NCBI GenBank assembly: GCA_024195265.1
Contig: JAJLRJ010000004.1
Location: 4,023,659-4,087,658, forward strand
Direction of reading: 5' to 3'
From: Dendrophyllia cribrosa
Taxonomy: Eukaryota > Cnidaria > Anthozoa > Scleractinia > Dendrophylliidae
Length of the DNA: 64,000 nucleotides
Shown: positions 30,119 to 39,320 of the stretch, one piece after another
Position numbering within the stretch: position 1 is the stretch's first letter
How the letters are laid out: every line of letters begins with the position of its first letter
Position numbers and translations under genes: made by a program
Notes under the pieces: generated by a model
Told to the model about the DNA's origin: nothing
What the model saw: the letters and a program-made list of their open reading frames with translations, nothing else
Database searches by the model: none

Positions 30119-30567
30119 CTTGCAAGCCCATAAAAACTTTCGTGAGCACTTGGCCCGTCATCGTCTTCCTCGGCATCGCTGCCATTGCTCGTGTTCTGCA
30201 ATTCCAGCTGTAAGCATCTAGAAAATGACAAGCCAGGGCAAATAGCTCTGTGTATGCCCATGTCCTCTTCTGGCGATAAGTATTCTTGGCATTCATCACA
30301 TGTTTGTGAGGTGAATATAGGGAAACAACAATCGTACCGCCAGTGATAATGATTTTTTATCGCACGGCAAACAGATTTCATCCTGTGTTGATGAAGGGCC
30401 CTGGCAGCCAAGTCACGCTGGATACTCCTTTCAACCAGTTCAAGGATGTAATCCTTGATCATGTCTGGTAAGTAGTCCCAATGGGATTGACCAAAAGACA
30501 GCAACCATTTGCCGAAGTAGTCTTGATTCTTTGGATTGAAGTCAAGTCCTTGTGCCGTCATTGCCAT
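30115..30567 (-). CDS. zinc-binding ORF downstream of the exonuclease
   Basis: 150 residues. A helical half (GKWLLSFGQSHWDYLPDMI) is followed by DCCFPIFTSQTCDECQEYL and HRAICPG, giving C-C, C-x2-C and H-x3-C pairs that could bind zinc. The end is acidic (DAEEDDDG). It overlaps the last 10 bases of the exonuclease frame and has its own CCAATTGGAGAAA plus GTATAC element, so it belongs with the early-type genes. I do not recognise the family. Confidence 0.6.
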   Translation of the reverse strand: MAMTAQGLDFNPKNQDYFGKWLLSFGQSHWDYLPDMIKDYILELVERSIQRDLAARALHQHRMKSVCRAIKNHYHWRYDCCFPIFTSQTCDECQEYLSPEEDMGIHRAICPGLSFSRCLQLELQNTSNGSDAEEDDDGPSAHESFYGLAS

Positions 30568-31691
30568 GTTGGTTTGGTATACGGGTGATGGTATTTCTCC
30601 AATTGGCTCAACTTTGAGAGTAAGAAGGCTTCCGCAACTGCACTGTCATCAGCTAAATTGTTTGGAACAGTTTTGACGGGGGTGGTTTGTTTTTGTTTTG
30701 ACAAATTTTCATGGAAGCTGTTGACAGATTCCATAATGCTATCCAAGAAGTTTGGTTGTTTTGTTTCCCAAATTTCTGTTATGTCCAGCAGCTTCCATGC
30801 GAAGAAGGCTACTGCCTTGTAATAGTTTGGGAGCCAATCATCTTCACTGAATGTAGTTCTGCCTATGATTTTCAAAAAACTTAAATCGCCAAATTTCTGG
30901 TCCTCATCATATGTCATACGAAACCATTTTCCGCTACACAAGATATCTCCCGATGAAATTCCTCTCATAATTTTTTCGAACATTGCTGCTGATTTTGTTG
31001 CGCCAAGGTTAAGTAGTTTTGTTTGGCCTGGAAATAGTTTTTGTTTGCAAGATAGAATGTAAATACCACAGGCGAGTGCTGATGGGTTTTTTGTTCTGTG
31101 TACAACCCCCTTGTTTAGCAAAGAATTGTGTTCAAGGCTAAGGCCAAGCTGCTTCAAAGAACACATTCTGAAATAGGCATCGACAAACAAACCTTTGTTA
31201 ACTCTCTCACCGCTGAGAGCAAGACCGGTTTGTATTTAGTCACGGTATTGTTTAGGAATTTTATTGGCTGTCATCTTTCTGGTATAAGGACACTTGAACT
31301 CTAACAAGACAATCGTCTTGTCTTTGTGTGAGAAGTATCCGTCTGGACTGCAAGTGACCTTCCCAAAGAGAGTGTGATCCTTTGCAAGATTTAGAGAGCC
31401 CTTAAATCCAACAACTTTGACAGAATGTTTCTTCTCAAAGTATTCACGGACTAGAGGCTCAAATAATGTGCCCCAAACGCAGGCCACATTGTTGCTCATA
31501 TTGATTGGCTTTACTTTTTTGCGAATTAGGCTCGACTGGCTCTCAAATGGCGAAGATCCTGTCAAGGCAGAGATCTCCGATGCACCGAGTGTGGTTTGTC
31601 TGGCTTTGACCCATTCTTCGCTCTTTTGGATCAGGCCTGTTTCACGCGATTTCAGGAATCTCTTGAAAGCTTTCACGTTTGCCATTGCCAT
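30558..31691 (-). pseudogene. YqaJ-type viral exonuclease/recombinase, broken by TAA
   Basis: The family resects DNA ends for recombination and replication. From the ATG at 31691 the protein has GASEISALTGSSPF, VWGTLFEPL (E79), CSPDGYF (D117) and LLEFKCP (E131, K133), the D...ExK nuclease core. A TAA at 31236-31238 stops it after 151 residues. The same frame continues for 225 codons to 30558 with the expected downstream block (KGLFVDAYFRMCSL). The start is fixed by GTATATATAC (31699-31708). An open extension reaches 31760 in the TIR. Confidence 0.85.
30568..30606 (-). promoter_or_regulatory. early-type promoter of the 150-residue gene
   Basis: On the minus strand CCAATTGGAGAAA (30606-30594) is followed after 11 bases by GTATAC (30582-30577) and after 9 more by ATG. 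It lies inside the exonuclease coding sequence, one base different from the PolB box and with the same spacing. Confidence 0.6.
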
Positions 31692-31731
31692 GTTGGGGGT
31701 ATATATACAGTGTTTACGTTTCTTCAATTGG
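31692..31731 (-). promoter_or_regulatory. early-type promoter of the exonuclease
   Basis: On the minus strand CCAATTGAAGAAA (31731-31719), 10 bases, GTATATATAC (31708-31699), 7 bases, ATG (31691). It mirrors the PolB promoter at the other end of the element. Confidence 0.7.
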
Positions 31732-31748
31732 CTATACCAGGCCGGTGT

Positions 31749-32036
31749 GGGTTGTGCCATATATGGAGGGATGTTGTTTCTTCAATTGGTGATGCCTCGC
31801 TTGCCGTTGCGGGTGGGCTCGGGGAAAACGCCTTTAGCTCCTCTTACGAGGGTTTGAGGCCGGTTATACAGAGTAGTTAGTAGAGAGGGACGTCAAATAC
31901 GGTTTTTTGAGCCGATTTCCAATTTGTTTCGCCGATAAGCAATTTTTTCGAGCGAAGTGAGAAAAATTGATTATCGGCGCAACAAATTGGAAATCGGGTC
32001 AAAAAACCGTATTTGACTCCCTCTCTACTAACTACT
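31749..32036 (-). repeat. right TIR of the Polinton, with terminal foldback
   Basis: Inverse of 14967-15255. It also carries CCAATTGAAGAAA and CCATATATGG, with an ATG at 31760 that is in phase with the exonuclease. Confidence 0.95.
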
Positions 32037-32042
32037 CACAAG
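32037..32042 (+). repeat. 6-bp target duplication, right (CACAAG)
   Basis: Exact copy of 14961-14966. Confidence 0.95.
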
Positions 32043-33300
32043 GAATGGCTCTTTTATAGTTGTACAGTGGAATTGTAGGTACATGTATATCTCAATGGAT
32101 GAGAAATTCTTTGTTTATGTGTTGTACAACAAGCTTGTAATTGCAAGGGCGGCGCTACCGGTGGGGCATTTGCCCCAACATCTTTCGACAGCTCAAAATG
32201 GCGGTGGGCGGAGATGAATAGTGTAGCAACATCCTTTGACCAGATCTGATGACGGGGCGCTTTAATGCATTAGAGTTTGCAAGATAAATATTCCGTTAAT
32301 AAATCAAAAGCCTACAATTTTAGCATCGGAGATATTGTGACTGACTTTAGACTGGAGATTGGATATTGTGAACCAAGCATTTCAATACCCCTTGAGTTAC
32401 TCGGACGTCAGCTACCGGACTCCAGCTACCGACAAATCCATCAAACAAATCCATCAATGCTGTGAGTTAGCGCTCGGCCTCTGCCCTAAGAAGGCTCAAG
32501 ACATATCTACAAACTAACTATGTCACAAGAAAGATTAAATCATTGCATTATCCAGACATTGCATTAACTGACAAATTGAACATGGCTGATATTGGAAATC
32601 AGTTTCTTTCTGTCTCCAATGACAGAGAAAATCGCTTTGGAAAATTCGTTTCCAAAGCCTTCCCATACTGAAAAGAATTGACAGAGAATATTCGAGTGAC
32701 AGTCGAATTTACTTCGAACAAACAACCAAAATGGAGTTACGCCCAAGTTTCAGAAAGTGTTTCGTGTACATGTACTTTTCATGAGAATTAAACTGAACTC
32801 AAAGCTGGCTTTGGAAACTGTTTCTCCGGTCTCGAGAACGCTGGAAATAGCATTTCAGAGAGTTTCATTTCAAAAATTTCCCGGGGGAGCATGCCCCCAG
32901 ACCCCCCTAGAAGCTGTGCCTCGCGCCTTCGGCGCTAGGCACAGGACATTCGCCCCACCAACATTATATTTCCGGCACCCCCCCTGTAATTGTAAGATGG
33001 TTGGGTGTACTACGATGGGCTGTGGAAGCGACATCAACAGGGGCTGGTGTAAAGAAAATTGTAGGGGCAGTTACAACACCGCGGCCAGGCTTCATGCCGG
33101 TCAAGCTGTGTTACATCAGATCTGACTTGCTATAGTATTCCTGTCTCTAGTATGGCCTTTCTAGTATTCCTAACACGTAGATGTGTCAGGCATTAAAACA
33201 TATAGACTCGCAAAAAAATATCATGCAAGCTTATCATGCCAAAAAGAAAAATCCTGCACAGTCTCGAGCGTAGAAAAAAATATCCTGCACCAAAAAATTG
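32043..33300. other. right arm of the GGGACGGACC element, no gene
   Basis: No frame here has a recognisable domain; the 122-residue frame at 32757-33125 is unsupported. The arm ends in AAAAAAATATC-TGCA repeats and a 30-base C-run that mirror the left arm near 14600-14720. Confidence 0.5.
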
Positions 33301-33414
33301 CCCACCCCCCCCCCCCCCCCCCCCCCCCCCCCTCAAAAATCTAATGGTCCGTCCCTTAGTTAAGCTTGTTCAGAGGGCGCCGCTGTTAGGCTAAGCCTAA
33401 CTATATATATTAGA

Positions 33415-34908
33415 TAAATATGTCCACTACCATAAGGAAAAAGTCTATGCTTGTTTCGTAGATTTTCGTAAAGCTTTCGACTCTGTTTGGCACGAGGGAT
33501 TGTTTAACAAGCTGCTCAAAATCAACATAGGACATGATCAAAAGCCTTTATTGCAATTCTACATGTTCCATAAGAATCGGAGAAAAAAAAACTCGATCTT
33601 TCTCATACTCAAGAGGTGTACGTCAAGGATGTATTTTAAGTCCTCTTTTATTTAACCTCTATATAAACAATTTGCCGTATTCATTCGAAAACACGCTGTC
33701 TGATCCATTTGTTCTTCCAAATGGAACAAAAATTAATTCACTAATGTATGCAGATGATTTGATCATCCTATCAAGATCCAAAACAGGATTACAAAACTGT
33801 TTAAACACTCTCTCTTCATACTGTAAAACATGGATGCTAAAAGTCAATACCAAGAAAACAAAAATAATGTATTCCAAAAACGCCCAAGGAAATCCGTTGA
33901 CATCAACTTCAACATAGGCACCGAGCCAATTGAAATTGTTCAAGAATACACCTATTTAGGTACACGTTTAACTCCAACGGGAAATTTTACTCTTGCAGTC
34001 GAACACTTAAAAGAAAAAGCCCTGCACGCCTTTTCTAGTATACGAAAACGTACATTTCTCAATAGACTATAGACTTAATCCCAATACCGCATCCCAGATT
34101 TTTGACACAATGATATTTCCGATCTTAAGCTACAACAGTGAGATATGGGGGATGTACACTAAGCAGAACTTTAAAACAGGGATAGTTCCCCGATAGAAAA
34201 AATTCATCTCAAATTTTGTAAACACTACTTAGAAGTAAACAATAAGGCATCTAACGTAGCTTGCAGAGCCGAACTTGGAAGATTACCGTTAATAATCCCA
34301 ATTAATCAGAAAATTATGAAATATTTTGTTTATCTAAACAACAAAGATAATGACTCTATAGTCAAACAATCTTTCCTCATGTCAAATAATTTACATTTTA
34401 TCAATAACTCCGGATTTTATTCCAATTTAATGAACTTGATAGAACAATATCATCTATCCAATTCAGATCCTGAATCCTTAGATAATGATAGAATTAGGCG
34501 ATATACAACTAATATGAAAGAGAAATATATATCCTTTTGGCGACATAGCCTTGAACATTCAAAGAAATTAGAATTTTATAAAGTTTTTAAAGATGAATAC
34601 TTTACATCTGATTATTTAAACCAGCTAAGAAACTTGAATGAAAGACGAAATTTAGTGAAGTTTAGAGTAAGTAATCACAAACTTATGATTGAAGTTAAGG
34701 TCGATATCAAACCGATCATATGCCCAGAGAAACTAGATTATACCCATTGTGTAAATCAAATCAAGTAGAAAATGAAACTCATTTCTTGTTGCAATGTAGC
34801 AAATACTCTCTGCAGAGGCAGACATTCTTAAATCGAATCAATGAAATAATACCTGACATCGAAAGAAAATCAACCTCAGAAAGTATAAAACTTCTCATGA
34901 ACTCGTGA
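33415..34908 (+). pseudogene. LINE reverse transcriptase and C-terminal domain, broken
   Basis: RT motifs appear in order: VYACFVDFRKAFDSVWH, SYSRGVRQGCILSPLLFNLY, MYADDLIILS and TYLGTRLTPTG. The YADD aspartates are intact. Frameshifts occur near 33530, 33900, 34070 and 34760. The C-terminal part ends with a CxxC...H...C-like piece near 34800. It lies on the same strand as the ORF1/endonuclease at 2.4-13.5 kb and probably belongs to the same LINE, from which roughly 1 kb of linker is missing. Confidence 0.85.
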
Positions 34909-35036
34909 TACATTGTTATTATCAAGTGAAAGTGATGTAACTTAAGTTCATTAGCATAATATTAGAGTACTATTAGTCTTGTTTTGTTATTAATTGCTAT
35001 AAATATGCTTTTGCAATACTGTAAAATCTTGCGGTC

Positions 35037-35405
35037 ATGCAAATAAAGCAATTTACTACTACTACAAGTACTACAGGTACTACAGGTACTACAGGCACTA
35101 CAAGTACTACAGGTACTACGAGTACTACAGGTGCTACAGGTACTACAGGTACTACAGGTACCACGAGTACTACAGGTACTACAAGTACTACAGGTACTAC
35201 GAGTACTACAGGTACTACAGGTACTACAGGTACTACAAGTACTACAAGTACTACAGGTACTACGAGTACTACAGGTACTACAAGTACTACAGGTACTACG
35301 AGTACTACAGGTACTACAGGTACTACGAGTACGTTAAATATACTACAATATGGTCATGATAGTGTGTAGGAGGCGCTACATTCGTGACGGTTATCATGGA
35401 CCTAT
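35037..35405 (+). repeat. LINE 3' tail with ACTACAGGT microsatellite and flank
   Basis: ATGCAAATAAAGCAATTTAC at the LINE end runs into about 32 units of a 9-base ACTACAGGT/ACTACGAGT repeat (to about 35335). A 70-bp flank (to 35405) follows and is shared, inverted, with 2229-2298. Protein-like frames over the repeat are artefacts. Confidence 0.8.
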
Positions 35406-35410
35406 TACCG

Positions 35411-35677
35411 ATGTGTGTCTTCCAGTTTAAATTTTCTGTTAGTTACCCTAAGATATGGTTGGTGGTCAACAGCTTCCAAAGTCTGACTGAGCATGGAGTA
35501 GGAATAATTAATCATTTTCTTTCTGGAAGGCTCACCAAGGTTTGATTCGGGCATTTATTATATAAAGACCCAAAACATCGGAGATTGAATCCACTGATCT
35601 GTAGGAGACGAATATACAGGTAAACTTATAAACCAAAGAAATGTCGACTTTTTACGGTAAAGAACCAAATTTAGTGG
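35411..35677. other. no gene seen
   Basis: Short unannotated AT-rich stretch without a frame or repeat boundary that I can name. Confidence 0.4.
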
Positions 35678-35740
35678 ATGCGCCGTGGTCCAATGGTTAG
35701 CGCGTCAGACTTTAAACGTGTTCGAGCCTGGTCTCTGCGG
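35678..35740 (+). repeat. tRNA-derived SINE head
   Basis: TGGTCCAATGGTTAGCGCG (box A) and GTTCGAGCCTGG (box B) are spaced as in tRNA-derived SINEs. The acceptor arm is not paired, so it is not a functional tRNA gene. Confidence 0.55.
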
Positions 35741-35986
35741 TCGTAATGTTTCCTTAGACAAGAGCATCCCATCCAGGAGGAGCAGTTGTAAGGAGGAATT
35801 TGGCAATATTGACGAGATTTTTATGCATTTGGAAATGTTGAGTTGATAAATAACGTTATATTCATTTTCGCCGGTAGTATTTAGCTTACATTACGCATTG
35901 TTGCACTTGAAGTTGAAGTGCCATTGCTTAGAATTCAGCTTTTCAAGTTACGCAGTGCTCTTTAGCTTTTTCGCTGCGTGGATTAA

Positions 35987-36520
35987 CCCTCGGACGTACA
36001 AGGGGGAGGGGGGCAGGGGATGGGTGTCCCCCTTTAAGGTTTTCTCCTATATTTTCAAGACCATTTATGATTAGCACATGTCGTTTTTAGTTGCTGTTCG
36101 TTTGTCCTAGAGACACATTTTGGTAAAGTTTGACGACAACCGGTTGCTATGGTAACGAAGTATGATAAAATGAGGTCAAGCCATTTTAAAATAAAAATGC
36201 GTGTTTTTACCTACCAAAAGCATCAGAATATTTAAATTGTATGTCATTTTGCAACTCTAGCAAACAATATTATTTTGCAATTTCCGCATTTTCCCGATAA
36301 ATTTGTATTTTTAGTAAAATCCACGATGGCGGCCATATTAGTGGCCATTTTGGATGACGTCACGGACCTTCAGCAGCGCCACAACCCATAATAATTTACC
36401 TTATCGTATAGAGCACATCGCGGTCTATCTATTAAAAGTAAAATATTTCCAAAATATTGCAACATCGCAAAAACCTAAGGGGGGGGGGGGGGGGGGGGGG
36501 TTTGCGTGTACGTCCGAGGG
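35987..36520. mobile_element. TTAA-flanked CCCTCGGACGTACA MITE
   Basis: TTAA (35983-35986) then CCCTCGGACGTACA, and the inverse TGTACGTCCGAGGG followed by TTAA (36521-36524). It is a non-autonomous piggyBac-type element with a G-run (36480-36500) just inside its right end. Confidence 0.85.
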
Positions 36521-36524
36521 TTAA

Positions 36525-36914
36525 ACCAAGTTCGTTGTGTTTACATTTGTCCGCATTCAGCCGTAAAGATTTTGCTTAGCATTCGCTTTATTGTTGTTCT
36601 TTGTTCTATTTATCAAATAATCATCTTCTAAAAATTAAGCCACAGGGTCTTGTATTCATGACAAAAACTTAAGTGTTTTGAACTTAAAAAAACGGTCGTG
36701 CTTATATCGTTACTAAAATGCATTACCTTCCGAACAATAGCTACATTTATGAGTTTAATTTATCGTTGTTAATTAGCTTCCTTCCACAGCTCCACAACTT
36801 CACAACTCCTAGAAATTCTGAGTCTAATTGTTACATTCTCAGACCGATAACTGAATACGCCAAAGGTAGCTTACACTACAGGGGATCTGTTCTGTGAACA
36901 AGATCCCCTTAGTA
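36525..36914. other. no gene; small palindrome
   Basis: GGGGATCT at 36881 and AGATCCCC at 36901 form a short hairpin next to the left end of the following transposon. Nothing else is recognisable. Confidence 0.45.
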
Positions 36915-38108
36915 TAGTCCAGCTGCTAACGACCAAAAAATGGTCGAATTGTTCACTTTTTGATAAAAGCATGAAACTTTGCCAGATTACTAACAACCCT
37001 ATGGTGAACATTTTCAGATATGGAGCCAGCCCAAATTAATTACCAGAGCTTGGTACTGCGCATGTCCCAAATCACAACTGCATGAAAACGAAGCTCAGAC
37101 AAATAGTCCGATATTTTGCAGTATTCTTTTATTCTAAGCGAGCACTTTGTATTGGTTGAGAGACTAGTTGGTTCTTTGTCTCTCAGGAAGTTATTTTTGG
37201 TCACGTGACATGTCACGTGACCAGTCACATAACTAGTAATGGATATTTTGAGGAGCAAAAAGTGACTATAAACACTTCAAATTCTCAGAACTTTAATAAT
37301 ATCGAAGAAAAACATTAAAACATATATTTTGCAACTTTTCTCAAAATTTACTTGGCAACAATTCATTCCCATTTGTCTAAGGAATTTAATGGCCAAACGG
37401 ACATTGGACCAAGATGTCAAGATGTCATTTAAAAGTATATGTAATCCCCATACAACTTATAACATCACGAAACCTATTCGCGAAGAAGGCAGGTTTGGAA
37501 AAACAATTTATTCTCCAAGTTCCAATCTTGTAGTTTTGAAGTTGTTGATATTGTGAAGATGGAGTTAGGACCTCCCGGCCTAAAGACTAAGAAAAACTCA
37601 GAAAAAATAGGCTTCAATATTCGGAATTATCACTGTTTTTAAATCATGTCAATATTAATTGATCCTGTTTAAATATTTTCTAATTTTGAAATACAGTATA
37701 TATCACCAGTAAAAATCTTTTGATTCTACGGATTCGGCTAAGAAAGAGAGGCGGCCCTGGGGATGAAAATGATATTTAATTGATTAGAAACTGGGAACTA
37801 GCATCTAGGCTGCGCGCGGTTTTTAATATGGCCGCCTCCATGGGAACTTGCAGTCATTCTAGGTAAGTAACTTTTTTTACATGAACCTTTTAGTTCCTTC
37901 TTTGAATACATATAATTTAGAAAGCAAATAGTTTTAGAGTAATAAGAAATATAAGAAAACGAGCAAAACAAAAGGCTAACAGAAATTTCAAGCAGTAAAT
38001 TATATAAAACGTAATCGATCGATAATAAAGCTGTAATTAATCATTGTTGTAATCCCGTAAAATTTCAGTTGATAATGGGCTCCTGTTGGAACTTAATAAC
38101 TGTATACC

Positions 38109-38529
38109 ATGGATTGGAGGTATTGCATCATCTGTCAAAAGCCGGCAATAGAACATTTACAGTGTCCTGCGAGTTCAAAAAGAAAAGACAGTGGTGTCGG
38201 TTACAAGTCCTTTGCAAATAATTTCAAGGAATTTAACAGTCTTGGCATGTTGCCATTAGACATAAACATTAATTTGTTCGATGAAGGTAGAGGCATTGAG
38301 CAAACGCTAGTTGATCATAAGGCAGTGTGGCATAAATACTGCAGATATCGTTTCAGCAATACAAAGTTAAACCGTGCAAAAAAGAGAAAGGTAGCCGAAG
38401 CGTCGGTAGATGAAACTGGTAGCCCTGTTAAGGCAAGGCGATCAAGTATAAAGGCAGCTAGTATTAAAGATCACTGCTTTTTCTGTGAGCAATCTGACAA
38501 CCAATCAGATCTTCAACAAGCTGAAACCC
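38109..38529 (+). pseudogene. C2HC/XPG-like transposon protein, 5' exon-like part
   Basis: The frame starts MDWRYCIICQK and shows WHKYCRYRFSNTK, then CFFCEQ, i.e. the first module and the start of the second, as in copy 1. It is cut at codon TTAA (38530) by a transposon. The second half of the second module (YHAACLVSLYNRAR) lies beyond it at about 43430, in a frame that rejoins once the insert is removed. Confidence 0.85.
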
Positions 38530-38762
38530 TTAAAGTGTATATGACACGAATTTTTTTTTTGCTGTTTTCGGTTCTTTGAAATGTATAAAAAAATGTTCTG
38601 AAATAAAAATGTGTCAAAAAGATTTAAAAAACCCTTTTTTTCGCCCTCAAAACACGCGTATGTTGACTTCAAAAGTGTCCTCCCGAGCGCGCGGCCAAAA
38701 TGTCATGTGACTTGCTTGTGTGACGTCATGTGACGTAGAATGATTTGACTCGTAGCACAAAA

Positions 38763-38984
38763 TATATACTCCATGGAGGTTTTTAATTATATGCACACAA
38801 AACTATCCGGCATTTATTTAGGGTTAAAAACTCATTTTAAAATGGTTAGCTTTTATTTACTGTTATGGGTAGTGATATCCATAACAGTAAATAAAAGCTA
38901 ACCATTTCAAAATGAGTTTTTAACCCTAAATAAATGCCGGATAGTTTTGTGTGCATATAATTAAAAACCTCCATGGAGTATATA
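38763..38984. repeat. 222-bp near-perfect palindrome
   Basis: TATATACTCCATGGAGG at one end is mirrored at the other. Both arms contain ACAAAACTATCCGGCATTTA, and the centre is near 38873. It lies just inside the left end of the TTAA element and upstream of the THAP start. It could form a cruciform or hairpin. Confidence 0.9.
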
Positions 38985-38998
38985 CCGCCATTGGTAAA

Positions 38999-39320
38999 AA
39001 TGGCAGCAAGAGAGAAGAATGACGGGAGATATTGTGTGGCCGGAGCGCCAAACATTGAAAGCTGTAAAAATACTAGCTATACACAAGGCATTTCGATGCA
39101 TCTCTTTCCAACAAGGGCCTTCAGTGAGGGCGAAAATGGCTGAAATTCATCCGGCGGCACCACATCGATTTCGGCGAGCCGATCAACAGGTTTTGAGCCT
39201 AGTTGTTTTGAAAACATCCTGGCATTTCCATTGGGCTATAAAAGGAAACGAAACCTAATCACGGGCTCCATTCCTACAAAAGACACCGTCCTGCCCGAAG
39301 GTTCACAAAGTTTTGAGTGA
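38999..39320 (+). pseudogene. THAP zinc-finger remnant
   Basis: From the ATG at 39001 the frame reads YCVAGAPNIESCKNTSY, then GISMHLFP, the C-x-C and FP parts of a THAP DNA-binding domain. After a frame change the later part FEPSCF, KRNLITGSIPT matches the C-terminal THAP residues. The domain is split by a stop and frameshift and cannot fold. Confidence 0.6.

Larger units (their letters stand above)
14967..32036. mobile_element. Polinton/Maverick (adintovirus-like) provirus, 17.07 kb
   Basis: The element has terminal inverted repeats of 289 and 288 bp, starts with AG and ends with CT, and is flanked by a 6-bp duplication. It encodes the hallmark set: protein-primed DNA polymerase B, retroviral-type integrase, FtsK/HerA-type packaging ATPase, and double-jelly-roll major and small jelly-roll-like capsid proteins. 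It adds conserved accessory proteins, a VLTF3-like factor and a YqaJ exonuclease. The left block is mostly minus-strand genes after PolB. Two divergent gene pairs lie in the middle. No adenovirus-type cysteine protease is visible. Four genes carry stops or frameshifts, so the copy is probably inactive, although the two TIRs differ by one base in a homopolymer. Confidence 0.97.
14579..33355. mobile_element. TTA-flanked element with GGGACGGACC ends, host of the Polinton
   Basis: GGGACGGACCATTAGA followed by TTTTTGAG and a long G-run at 14579 is mirrored by the inverse at 33355. TTA flanks both (14576-14578, 33356-33358). A 3-bp TTA duplication with GG-ends fits PIF/Harbinger-type elements, but no transposase is present. 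Without the 17-kb Polinton it would be about 1.7 kb, a non-autonomous element. The shared terminal region reaches to about 14720 and back to 33190 and includes repeated AAAAAAATATC-TGCA units. Confidence 0.65.

Noticed and set aside
35037..35369. 110-residue Thr/Gly repeat protein
   Set aside because: It is a translation of the ACTACAGGT microsatellite and is open in more than one frame.
35678..35740. Functional tRNA gene
   Set aside because: Box A and box B are present, but the acceptor arms do not pair by eye.
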